A stretch of 64,000 bases of DNA. It comes from Methanobacteriota archaeon (GTDB lineage: Archaea > Methanobacteriota > Methanobacteria > Methanobacteriales > Methanobacteriaceae). The position numbers and the translations under genes were made by a program. The notes beneath the pieces were generated by a model. That model saw only the letters and a program-made list of their open reading frames with translations, had not been told where the DNA came from and ran no database searches. Positions within the stretch are counted from its first letter, which is position 1. The number at the start of each line of letters is the position of its first letter. Of the stretch, positions 1 to 7,845 are shown one piece after another. Where the stretch lies: positions 25,905 to 89,904 of the forward strand of contig JAEZRD010000078.1 in NCBI GenBank assembly GCA_023440975.1, in the 5' to 3' direction.

Positions 1-825
1 TATTTGATTGGTAATGTTCCTAGGTTTAGAGATCATATTTCTTGGTCTGAATCATCTGCTGTAGCTTATGTTAATTCTGTTATTGGTGCTAGAACTAATC
101 GTGAGGGGGGTCCTGGTGCTTTAGCTGCTGCTATTTGTGGTAAAACTCCTTTATATGGTTTTCACTTAGATGAGAATCGGGCTTCTACTCTTCTTATTGA
201 TGTTGATACTGATTTGGTGGGTGCTGATTTTGGTGCTTTAGGTTATGCTGTAGGTCAAATTGTTGGTGATGGTGTTCCTTATTTTAAATTAAATAATATT
301 CCAAATAATAATGATTTAAAATCTTTAGGTGCTGCTTTAGCTTCTTCAGGTGCTGTTGCACTTTATTATGTAGAGGGTGTTAGTCCTGAGTATGATACTG
401 TTGCTTCCAGTAGTGATGTTGATGAAAAAATGAGTATTGGTAGTTCTGAAATTAAAGATACTCGTGATAATTTATCTTCTGCTTCAGGATTTGCTGATTT
501 GGTTTGTTTAGGTTGTCCTCATGCTTCTTTAGAAGAAATTAAAGATGTTGCTAATTTTGTTAAAGGTAAACATATTTCAAATGAGCTTTGGATTTGTACA
601 TCTATAAATGTTAAGGCTGCAGCTAATAGAATGGGTTATACTGAAATGATTGAAAATGCAGGAGGACATATAGTTCAAGATACTTGTATGGTAGTAGCTC
701 CTATTGAAGACATGGGATATGAAATTATTGGTGTAAATTCTGCAAAGGCAGCTAACTATGTACCATCTATGTGTGGTCTAAAAGTAATTTACAATGATTT
801 TGAAAAATTGTTAAAATTCGATTAG
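1..825 (+). CDS. Aconitase X (AcnX, DUF521) large subunit, probable phosphomevalonate dehydratase, 5' truncated by window
   Basis: This is an open frame from the first base, and the protein has no natural start here. The C-terminal 274 residues match the AcnX catalytic domain (segments HISWSESSAVAY, GARTNREGG, LCLGCPH-like VCLGCPHAS, then a CGLKVIYN ending). The full family is about 400 residues, so roughly a third is outside the window. In archaea AcnX has been assigned as the large subunit of phosphomevalonate dehydratase in the modified mevalonate pathway, which makes isoprenoid precursors for membrane lipids. The small subunit is not visible here. The family call is strong; the substrate is by analogy with other archaea. 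Confidence 0.85.
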   Translation, partial: YLIGNVPRFRDHISWSESSAVAYVNSVIGARTNREGGPGALAAAICGKTPLYGFHLDENRASTLLIDVDTDLVGADFGALGYAVGQIVGDGVPYFKLNNIPNNNDLKSLGAALASSGAVALYYVEGVSPEYDTVASSSDVDEKMSIGSSEIKDTRDNLSSASGFADLVCLGCPHASLEEIKDVANFVKGKHISNELWICTSINVKAAANRMGYTEMIENAGGHIVQDTCMVVAPIEDMGYEIIGVNSAKAANYVPSMCGLKVIYNDFEKLLKFD

Positions 826-854
826 ATAATTTTTCAAAAAATATATTATTATAC

Positions 855-891
855 TTTTCAAATGCTCTAGGACAAAAGTTTTATTTATAAA
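855..891 (+). promoter_or_regulatory. Promoter with shared TTTTCAAATGCT element plus TATA box
   Basis: TTTTCAAATGCT at 855-866 is followed about 30 bases later by a TATA-like TTTATAAA (about 884-891). The same 12-mer with the same spacing to a TATA box occurs before hjc (45498) and the DUF457 gene (62980). It lies 93 bases before the start of the Zn-ribbon gene. It is probably an upstream activator or BRE-adjacent site. Confidence 0.5.
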
Positions 892-947
892 ATTATAAAT
901 TTTAGTTTAACTATCAATATAATTTACAATTAATGAGGTAAAATAAA

Positions 948-1211
948 ATGAATTATAAAGATATGAAATTTTGTCAATCCTGTGCAATGCCAATGACTGA
1001 TGAACTTTATGGTACCGAAGCAGATGGAAATAAAAGTGAAGATTACTGTAAATATTGTTACCAAAATGGTAAATTTACAGGCGATATGACAATGGAAGAA
1101 ATGATAGATTTTTGTGTGCCAAAAACTGTAGAAAATGCAGGTATGGATGAAAAATCCGCACGAAAAATGTTAAATGAAATGTTTCCAATGTTAAAAAGAT
1201 GGCAAAAATAA
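948..1211 (+). CDS. Small zinc-ribbon protein
   Basis: An 87-residue protein with paired cysteines near the N terminus: CQSCAMPM (about residues 9-14) and CKYCY (about residues 34-37). This matches the 'putative zinc ribbon' family found in bacteria and archaea. The C-terminal half (DMTMEEMIDFCVPKTV...) is helical with no further motif. ATG 948 has a clear Shine-Dalgarno GAGGT at 935-939. It is a monocistronic gene with a promoter of its own. The function is unknown; zinc binding is inferred from the Cys pairs. Confidence 0.8.
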   Translation: MNYKDMKFCQSCAMPMTDELYGTEADGNKSEDYCKYCYQNGKFTGDMTMEEMIDFCVPKTVENAGMDEKSARKMLNEMFPMLKRWQK

Positions 1212-1330
1212 ATCAACAAGTAAAATTTCACTTTTTTTATAAACTTTTTAATTTTTATATTTTTTTAGATTTTCTACTTTTTTTTATTATTTATTAATTA
1301 ATAATCTGATTAAATAAAAAAAATAATAAT

Positions 1331-1375
1331 TATATAATAGTTAAACTAATATATTCATAATTAATATTAGTTTAA
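1331..1375 (+). promoter_or_regulatory. Promoter with 13-bp inverted repeat before the Mur ligase pair
   Basis: TATATAATAG at 1331-1340 is a TATA-like element. It is followed by TTAAACTAATATT (1341-1353) and its exact reverse complement AATATTAGTTTAA (1363-1375) around a 9-base loop. The palindrome sits where transcription toward 1450 should begin. No U-tract follows, so it looks more like an operator or 5'-leader hairpin than a terminator. Confidence 0.45.
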
Positions 1376-1449
1376 TAAAAAATTAAAGGAATATTATTAA
1401 AAAAATTTTCAAAATTTGTTTCAAATAAAAAATAGGGAGAATAACTAAA

Positions 1450-2940
1450 ATGGATTGTATAGTTATTGGAGCTGGAAATGCTGGACGTCCAGTTGCAAGA
1501 TTACTTAATTATATAGGGCATAATGTTACAATTACAGATCCTAAAAAATTAGAAGATTTTCATGATGATTTTCAGGAATATTTACTTATAATGGAAAAAG
1601 AAGGGGTGACTTTAGATTTAGGTAATATGACCCCAAATTTAGAAGGATTTGACCATGTATATGCTGCACCTACATTGCCTGAAAACTCACCAGCCGCTCA
1701 AGCTATTAAAAAATCAAATTTAATTAAAATTACAAATGATGATTTTGGAAAAATAGTTAATAATTTAATTAAACCTGATATAATTGGAATAACAGGTAGT
1801 GTTGGAAAAACAAGTACCACTCATATTGTAGATTCAATGTTTAGAGCTGCAGGTTATAAAATATGGAAATGTTCATCAATGAATCAAAATTTAGTAAGTG
1901 AAGTGATTGTTGATGGTATCATTAAAGGTTTGCCCGATAAAGCAGATATAGCCATATTAGAACTTCCTCATGGAACAGCAGGATTAATGGGTGAATTAAA
2001 ACTTAAAGTAGGAGCATTACTTAATGTTTATGAAGAACATTTATCAGAATTTGGAGGGTCAATGGAAAAATACATCCAAAGAAAAATGTTCATTACAAAA
2101 CACAGTGAAAAATTAATTTCCAGTGTGCAATGTAAAGATATTCTTAAAGATAAACGTCCAGACACATTATATTATGGAATGATTAATAACATACCCGGCT
2201 ATGAAGAAGGAATAGATTTCTTTGATAAAATTAACAATGGAAAAGATATTGTTATCGGTGAATTTGAAGATGGTAAAAATCAAGTATGTAATTTCATTGG
2301 GGAAAGTGGACATAAATCAATTAGAATAGGATACAATTTTGAAGATAAAAAAGATGAATTTAGTTCTGAATTTTATATGATGAGTTATTATTTTGAAAAT
2401 GCATTAGCAGCTACTGCAATATCAATGGCTTATGGTTTAGATTTAAAATTTATCAAAGAAGGATTAAAGAATTTTAAAGGTTTAGCAGTACACATGGAAT
2501 ATATTGGAAGTTATAAAGGTCGTGAAGTGTTTATAGATGCATCATACTTAGTTGAAGGTATGAGAGCTACATTAGAATTCTTTGAAGATAAACCTCTTAT
2601 AGTTTTATTAGATAATTTTGATACTACTACTGAACGAGATAAACAGGAAGCTGGAAAATTAGTTGGAAAGTATGCAGATGTTATGGTTGCAACAGGTTTC
2701 AATGAACCTTATCAAAAAGTTATAATGGAACCAGCTCAAGAATTATTAGATGCAGCAGTAAATTCGGATGCTAAAAAAGTTTTAGCTGAAACAATGGTTG
2801 ATGGAGCTGAAATGTGTATTAAATATTCTAAACCTGGAGATAGTATTTTGCATTTAGGTCCACAATTAATGCAAAATTACGAAAGTGTTAGAGAAAAAAT
2901 AATTAAAGGTTTAGAAGAAGGTTGTAAAAAGTATGAATAG
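1450..2940 (+). CDS. Mur ligase family protein (MurC/MurD-like), probable pseudomurein peptide ligase
   Basis: 496 residues with an N-terminal Rossmann-like domain (VIGAGNAGRPVARLL), a central ATPase domain with P-loop GSVGKTST (residues about 116-123), a VYEEHLSEFGGSMEKYI stretch corresponding to the family's substrate/Mg region, and a C-terminal Mur domain. It directly precedes a second Mur ligase, whose ATG lies inside the last codons (8-base overlap). Archaeal Mur-like ligases of Methanobacteriales build the pseudomurein peptide, so a cell-wall role in the cytoplasm is likely. The residue added is unknown. The F430 synthetase CfbE is also Mur-like and was considered, but the tandem arrangement favours cell wall. 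Confidence 0.75.
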   Translation: MDCIVIGAGNAGRPVARLLNYIGHNVTITDPKKLEDFHDDFQEYLLIMEKEGVTLDLGNMTPNLEGFDHVYAAPTLPENSPAAQAIKKSNLIKITNDDFGKIVNNLIKPDIIGITGSVGKTSTTHIVDSMFRAAGYKIWKCSSMNQNLVSEVIVDGIIKGLPDKADIAILELPHGTAGLMGELKLKVGALLNVYEEHLSEFGGSMEKYIQRKMFITKHSEKLISSVQCKDILKDKRPDTLYYGMINNIPGYEEGIDFFDKINNGKDIVIGEFEDGKNQVCNFIGESGHKSIRIGYNFEDKKDEFSSEFYMMSYYFENALAATAISMAYGLDLKFIKEGLKNFKGLAVHMEYIGSYKGREVFIDASYLVEGMRATLEFFEDKPLIVLLDNFDTTTERDKQEAGKLVGKYADVMVATGFNEPYQKVIMEPAQELLDAAVNSDAKKVLAETMVDGAEMCIKYSKPGDSILHLGPQLMQNYESVREKIIKGLEEGCKKYE

Positions 2941-4510
2941 TTTAGAACTATCTAGTTTATCTGATGAGGATTTATCCTCTTTAAACTTAGATTCTAAGGT
3001 TTTTGGAGTTATTGGAGTTTGTGGAGTTGTTGGTAATCTTGTTGCTAGAATCTTAATGGATAATGGGTTTACTGTTATAGGTACGGATATGTCCAGAGAA
3101 GAGGACTGTACTTTTAAAAGTTCTTTTGAAGGTTATGATATTGAAATTTTTTATGGAGGTCATCCTGAAGAATTTTTTAGTAAAGTTGATTATATAATAC
3201 CTCCTCCAAGTTTACCTAAAAAAGCTAAAGTTTTTGATATAATTCATGAAAAAAATATTCCTATTCTAAATTTAGGAGATATTTTTAAATTATTTAAACC
3301 GAATAAGTCTGTAATTTGTATTACTGGAACTAATGGAAAAACTACAACTACAACACTTTTAAAACATGTTGCTTATTACTCTGGATTAAAACCATCAGAA
3401 CATAATTTAAAAGGTATGCAAGGGAATAATGAATTTATTCCAAGTTTACAAAGTCGTTTAAATGGGGATGTGGCAATTTTGGAAACTGGAACTGATGGTA
3501 CTCCGGGTGGATTAAATTCAATAGTGAAACTTACTAATGCAACATCTGGTATTTTAACTAATATAACTCCTGATCACTTGTCTAATCATGCTAATTTGCT
3601 TGATTATGCTAAAGTTAAAGGAGAATTAGTTGAAGGTCTTAAAGGTAAACAATTAATTGTTAATTCTGATGATCCTACAATTATGGGATTACTTCGTGAA
3701 TTGAATTATAATGGGGATTTAATTACTTTTGGATTAGATGAAAAACCTGCTAAGATAGGTTATAAACCTTGTTGGTGTGGTAAAGATATTGAAATTCAAG
3801 AAATTATTTCTGGTGTAGGTAAATACAATTGTAACTGTGGAATTGATTATCAGACACCTGATTATATTGCTAAAGATATTTCTTTGCATGATAAAACATT
3901 TGTAGTTTCAGGTCCCGATGGGGATTATCCAATTCAAATGGCTATTGAAGGGTTACATAATGTTTATAATTGTTTAGGAGTTATTGTTGCTGCTCGAAAA
4001 TTTTTAAATTTACCTTATGATGTTATTCAAGAAGCTATATCTACTTTTAAAGGTGTTCCTGGTAGAATGGAGATTATGGGTTCTGTTGATGGTAAAACAG
4101 TTATGGTTGATTATGCTCATAATCCTGCAGGTGTTGAAACAGTTTTAAGAGAATTAAACAAGATTTATGGCGATTTTGCAGTAGTTATTACTGTATCATC
4201 AGAATCTGGACATGATGGAGATGTTGAAATATTCAATGATGCATTAAAATATGCTAAATTTATAGTTCCTGCATCTTATTCTGCTAGAATAGTCGCTGAT
4301 GAATTTATTAAAGAAGATTCTTCACTACTCGATACTATTGTTTTAACTGATGATATTCCTGAAGAATTTAGAAAAAGAACATTGGGTGCTACTAAAGAAG
4401 AAGTGTATGAAGGTATTAAAACTGGATTAAAAACTAATGTTAATACTATTGTAGTGATTGGAGAAGCAGCAATTAAATTTAAATCTATAATTAATGATTT
4501 TAAAAAATAA
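2933..4510 (+). CDS. MurE-like ligase with Cys4 insert, probable pseudomurein peptide ligase
   Basis: 525 residues in MurE layout: an N-terminal Rossmann-type domain, P-loop GTNGKTTTT (about residues 131-139), the TPDHLSNH motif, a DYAKVK lysine expected to be carbamylated, and a C-terminal domain with MVDYAHNPAG. An extra segment carries CWC (C280, C282) and CNC (C300, C302), a probable zinc knuckle that bacterial MurE lacks but that resembles the Cys4 of MurT-type ligases. ATG 2933 overlaps the upstream stop, so translation is coupled and the two ligases probably act in sequence on the same precursor. The closest described group is archaeal pMurE; acceptor and donor are not determined by the sequence. 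Confidence 0.8.
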   Translation: MNSLELSSLSDEDLSSLNLDSKVFGVIGVCGVVGNLVARILMDNGFTVIGTDMSREEDCTFKSSFEGYDIEIFYGGHPEEFFSKVDYIIPPPSLPKKAKVFDIIHEKNIPILNLGDIFKLFKPNKSVICITGTNGKTTTTTLLKHVAYYSGLKPSEHNLKGMQGNNEFIPSLQSRLNGDVAILETGTDGTPGGLNSIVKLTNATSGILTNITPDHLSNHANLLDYAKVKGELVEGLKGKQLIVNSDDPTIMGLLRELNYNGDLITFGLDEKPAKIGYKPCWCGKDIEIQEIISGVGKYNCNCGIDYQTPDYIAKDISLHDKTFVVSGPDGDYPIQMAIEGLHNVYNCLGVIVAARKFLNLPYDVIQEAISTFKGVPGRMEIMGSVDGKTVMVDYAHNPAGVETVLRELNKIYGDFAVVITVSSESGHDGDVEIFNDALKYAKFIVPASYSARIVADEFIKEDSSLLDTIVLTDDIPEEFRKRTLGATKEEVYEGIKTGLKTNVNTIVVIGEAAIKFKSIINDFKK

Positions 4511-4562
4511 AATTTATAGAGATATATATTTTTTTTAATTAAATAAAGGATAAAGTATTATT

Positions 4563-6959
4563 ATGGTAAATTTCATCGAACATAATTTAATTAGACCTAA
4601 AACTGCTGAAGCTAGAACATATCAACAAATTTTAGCTGCTGATGTTTTAAAAGATGGGAATACTATGATAGTGGCTCCAACTGCACTCGGTAAAACATTA
4701 GTAGCAGTACTTGTTGCAGCGGATAGATTAGATAAACTTAAAAAATCAAAAGTTCTTGTTTTAGCTCCTAGTAAACCTTTAGCTATTCAGCATGAAGAAA
4801 ACTTTAGGAAATTTTTAATTCCAAAAGTTACATCTATTACTGGTGCTGTCAAAACTGAAGAAAGAACTAAAAGATGGAATGAATCTCAAATAATTTGTGC
4901 TACTCCTCAAACTGTAGAATCTGACTTATTAAATGATCGTTATTCACTTGAAAATGTTTCTTTAGTGGTTTTTGATGAATGTCATCATGGGGTAGGTTCT
5001 TATTCATATGTTTATCTTGCTACTAGGTATGTTAGAGAAGCTAAAAACCATTTAATTTTAGGTTTAACAGCATCTCCAGGGTATGATAAATCAAAAATCA
5101 ATGAAGTTTGTCAAAATCTATTTATTCAACAGGTAAGAATAAAAACAGAAGATGATGTTGATGTTAAACCATATTTTAATCCTATTAAAATAGATTGGGT
5201 TCAAATAGAATTAGGTAAAGATTTAGAAAAAATTAAAGATCTTCTTAATAAAGCATTAAAGATTCGTTTAAAAGGTTTAAAGTCTTTAGGAATTGTAAAA
5301 ACAATTTCGGTCGGTAAAAGAGATGTTTTAAAAGCTAGAGGTCGTGTTCAAAATAGAATAGCTCGTTCAGCCAATCCTCCAAAAGAATGTTTTCAGGCAA
5401 TGTCTATTCTCAGTGCTGTTATTAATGTACAACATTCTTTGGAACTTTTAGAAACTCAGGGAGTTATTACTTTTAATCAATATGTTAAAAGACTTCGTAA
5501 AAAAACTACTAAAGCTGCAAAGAATTTAATGTTAGATCCAAATTTTACTAAAGCAGTAAGACTAGCACAAGAAGCAGAAGATAAAGGTATTGAACATCCT
5601 AAATTACAAAAATTAGTTGAAATTCTTAAGAAAGAACTGGGGGTTGATGAATCTCAAACACGACTCAAATCTATGAGAGATACTGAAGATAATCCTAAAA
5701 TTCCTAAAATTATTGTATTTACTCAATTTAGAGATACTCTTGAAATGATACATCAGAAATGTGAGAAAGAGGGTATTAAAAGTATTAAGTTCTTTGGTCA
5801 GGGTACAAGAGATGGTGAAAAGGGTTTAACTCAAAAAGAACAGAAAAATATTATTAAATCATTTAAAACAGGAACATATGATGTTTTACTTTCTACAAGT
5901 GTTGCTGAAGAGGGTATTGATATACCTGCTGTGGATTTGGTTATATTATATGAACCTGTTCCTTCTGAAGTTCGTATGATTCAAAGAAGAGGTAGAACTG
6001 GACGTAAGAATACTGGAAAGATGAAAGTTTTAATTACTAAAGGTACTAGGGATGAAGGTTATTTTTGGGCTTCAGTTAATAAAGAAAATAAAATGAAAAG
6101 ACAATTATTGACTCAAGAAGCTATTAATGATTTGGATTTAGATGCAAAATCTAGAATTGAGAGTGTGAAAACTGAGAAAGTTCATAAACCTGTTATTGAA
6201 GATGATATGTTAGATGAAGAACTTGTTGGTGAAGATAATAAGGAAATTAATATTGAAGGTAACTTAGATTTAAGTTCTAAAAATCAAAAGTTAACAGTTT
6301 TTGTTGACTCAAGAGAAGGAAATTCTAATGTTATTCGTGATTTAGATTTAATTGATGTAGATGTTAAAATTAAAGCAATGACTGTTGCAGATTATCAAGT
6401 TAGTGATGATGTTGCAATTGAAAGAAAAACTGCTAAAGATTTTGTAGATTCTATTGTAGATAAACGTCTTTTTAAACAAGCTCGTATGATGATGGAAGAG
6501 TTTAAAAAACCAATATTGATTCTTGAAGGTGATGATTTCTACTCCGGATTTATTAATCCTAATGCTATAAGAGGATCTATAGCTTCAATTGCTTTAGATT
6601 TTGGAATTAGTATTATACCAACTAGGGGACCTGAAGATACAGCTGCAATGATAAAAAGAATAGCTTCTCGAGAACAAAAAGGTGAAAGACCTACTATTCA
6701 ATTAAGAACTGAGAAAAAACCAGTAAATCTATGGGAACAACAATTATTTATTGTTGAATCTTTACCAAATATAGGACCCGTTAGTGCTAAAAAATTATTA
6801 GAACATTTTGGTACAGTTAGTAATGTTTTAAATGCTTCTGAAGATGAATTACAAGAAGTAGAAGGTATTGGTAAAAAAACTGCAGAAAATATTAGAAAAG
6901 TTCTTGATGATCAATATTTAAATTTTAAAAAAGAAATTAAGGATAAAAAATTAATTTAA
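4563..6959 (+). CDS. hef: Hef helicase/nuclease (XPF/FANCM homologue)
   Basis: 798 residues. The N-terminal SF2 helicase has APTALGKT (about residues 38-45), FDECHHG (about 137-143) and a C-terminal helicase core ending in QRRGRTGR. The C-terminal XPF-type nuclease has VDSREGN, then ERKTAKDF (E620, R621, K622) as the catalytic ERKxxxD motif, and a final helix-hairpin-helix pair (LPNIGPVSAKKLL, VEGIGKKTAENI). Hef cleaves and remodels stalled forks and branched DNA in euryarchaea. The length agrees with the family and both activities look intact. It is preceded by AAGGAT and ATG 4563. Confidence 0.95.
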   Translation: MVNFIEHNLIRPKTAEARTYQQILAADVLKDGNTMIVAPTALGKTLVAVLVAADRLDKLKKSKVLVLAPSKPLAIQHEENFRKFLIPKVTSITGAVKTEERTKRWNESQIICATPQTVESDLLNDRYSLENVSLVVFDECHHGVGSYSYVYLATRYVREAKNHLILGLTASPGYDKSKINEVCQNLFIQQVRIKTEDDVDVKPYFNPIKIDWVQIELGKDLEKIKDLLNKALKIRLKGLKSLGIVKTISVGKRDVLKARGRVQNRIARSANPPKECFQAMSILSAVINVQHSLELLETQGVITFNQYVKRLRKKTTKAAKNLMLDPNFTKAVRLAQEAEDKGIEHPKLQKLVEILKKELGVDESQTRLKSMRDTEDNPKIPKIIVFTQFRDTLEMIHQKCEKEGIKSIKFFGQGTRDGEKGLTQKEQKNIIKSFKTGTYDVLLSTSVAEEGIDIPAVDLVILYEPVPSEVRMIQRRGRTGRKNTGKMKVLITKGTRDEGYFWASVNKENKMKRQLLTQEAINDLDLDAKSRIESVKTEKVHKPVIEDDMLDEELVGEDNKEINIEGNLDLSSKNQKLTVFVDSREGNSNVIRDLDLIDVDVKIKAMTVADYQVSDDVAIERKTAKDFVDSIVDKRLFKQARMMMEEFKKPILILEGDDFYSGFINPNAIRGSIASIALDFGISIIPTRGPEDTAAMIKRIASREQKGERPTIQLRTEKKPVNLWEQQLFIVESLPNIGPVSAKKLLEHFGTVSNVLNASEDELQEVEGIGKKTAENIRKVLDDQYLNFKKEIKDKKLI

Positions 6960-6963
6960 TTAA

Positions 6964-7010
6964 TATACAATAGAAAAATATTATGTTAATAATTTTATAC
7001 AATAGAAAAA
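6964..7010. repeat. 15-bp direct repeat between hef and trmI
   Basis: TATACAATAGAAAAA occurs at 6964-6978 and again at 6996-7010, 32 bases apart (three helical turns). It could be a duplicated upstream site for trmI or a local duplication. Nothing else is seen in this spacer. Confidence 0.4.
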
Positions 7011-7047
7011 AATAAGTGAATCAGTGAAATAATATTAGGTGAGTTTT

Positions 7048-7779
7048 TTGAAGATTTTAATGGATGAAAGAGGTAAAAAATATTTACTTAAAGAGGATAG
7101 AGAGTTTCAATCAGATTTAGGTATTATAAAAAAAGAACAAATGGAACGAGCTACAATTGGTGATGTAATAATTACTCATTTGGGTAAAGAATTTAAAGTT
7201 ATTAAACCAACAGTTAATGATTTCATTGATTTAATGGATAGAAGATGTTCTATACTTATTCAAAAAGATATAGGAGTTGTATTAGCACATACTGGTTTAG
7301 GTGCCGGTGACCGTGTTATTGATGCAGGAACCGGTGCAGGAGCTATAGCACTAAACTTTGGAAATGTTGTTGGAGAAAAAGGAAAAGTATATTCTTATGA
7401 AATTCGAGAAGATTTTTCAGAAGTAGCTAAAAAAAATATAGATGATTTTGGAATAAAAAATATAGAAATTAAAAATCAAGATATTAAAGAAGGAATTGAT
7501 GAAGAAGAAATAGATTTAGTATTTTTAGATCTTCCAAAACCTTTTGAAATTTTTGAGGATGTTTATAAAAATCTTAGATTAGGTGGTTGGTTAGCTGTTT
7601 ATGCCCCATATATTCAACAAGCAGAAGTTAGTTATAAAATAGCTAAAAAAGTTGGATTTACTGATTTAAAGATTTCTGAAACATTAGAACGTGAAATGGA
7701 AGTAAGACCACAAGGTACTAGACCTAAAACACGAATGGTTGGACATAGTGGTTATTTAATTTTTGCACGAAAATTATAA
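7048..7779 (+). CDS. trmI: tRNA (adenine-N1)-methyltransferase TrmI (m1A57/58)
   Basis: 243 residues from TTG 7048. An N-terminal beta domain (RGKKYLLK) is followed by a class I SAM fold with motif I VIDAGTGAGAIAL and an acidic LDLPKPFEIF in the TrmI active-site region. The archaeal enzyme methylates A57 and A58 in the T loop. Start choice: AGGTGA (7037-7042) sits five bases before TTG 7048. The alternative GTG 7039 lies inside that ribosome-binding site and would add three residues. It is convergent with leuS, sharing a terminator. Confidence 0.9.
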   Translation: MKILMDERGKKYLLKEDREFQSDLGIIKKEQMERATIGDVIITHLGKEFKVIKPTVNDFIDLMDRRCSILIQKDIGVVLAHTGLGAGDRVIDAGTGAGAIALNFGNVVGEKGKVYSYEIREDFSEVAKKNIDDFGIKNIEIKNQDIKEGIDEEEIDLVFLDLPKPFEIFEDVYKNLRLGGWLAVYAPYIQQAEVSYKIAKKVGFTDLKISETLEREMEVRPQGTRPKTRMVGHSGYLIFARKL

Positions 7780-7795
7780 TAGAAAAAGAGGGGAA

Positions 7796-7834
7796 AAAAT
7801 TCGACAATATTAAAATTTTTAATTGTCGAATTTT
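7796..7834. terminator. Bidirectional terminator between trmI and leuS
   Basis: AAAATTCGACAAT (7796-7808) and its perfect complement ATTGTCGAATTTT (7822-7834) form a 13-bp stem with a 13-base loop. The stem is flanked by A/T tracts on both sides, which suits termination of both convergent genes. Confidence 0.7.
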
Positions 7835-7845
7835 ATAATTAAATT

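Noticed and set aside
1450..4510. F430 synthetase (CfbE) for one of the Mur-like ligases
   Set aside because: Both have the tandem, overlapping arrangement and the domain features of Mur/pMur ligases, and no other cfb genes are near; not fully excluded for the first.
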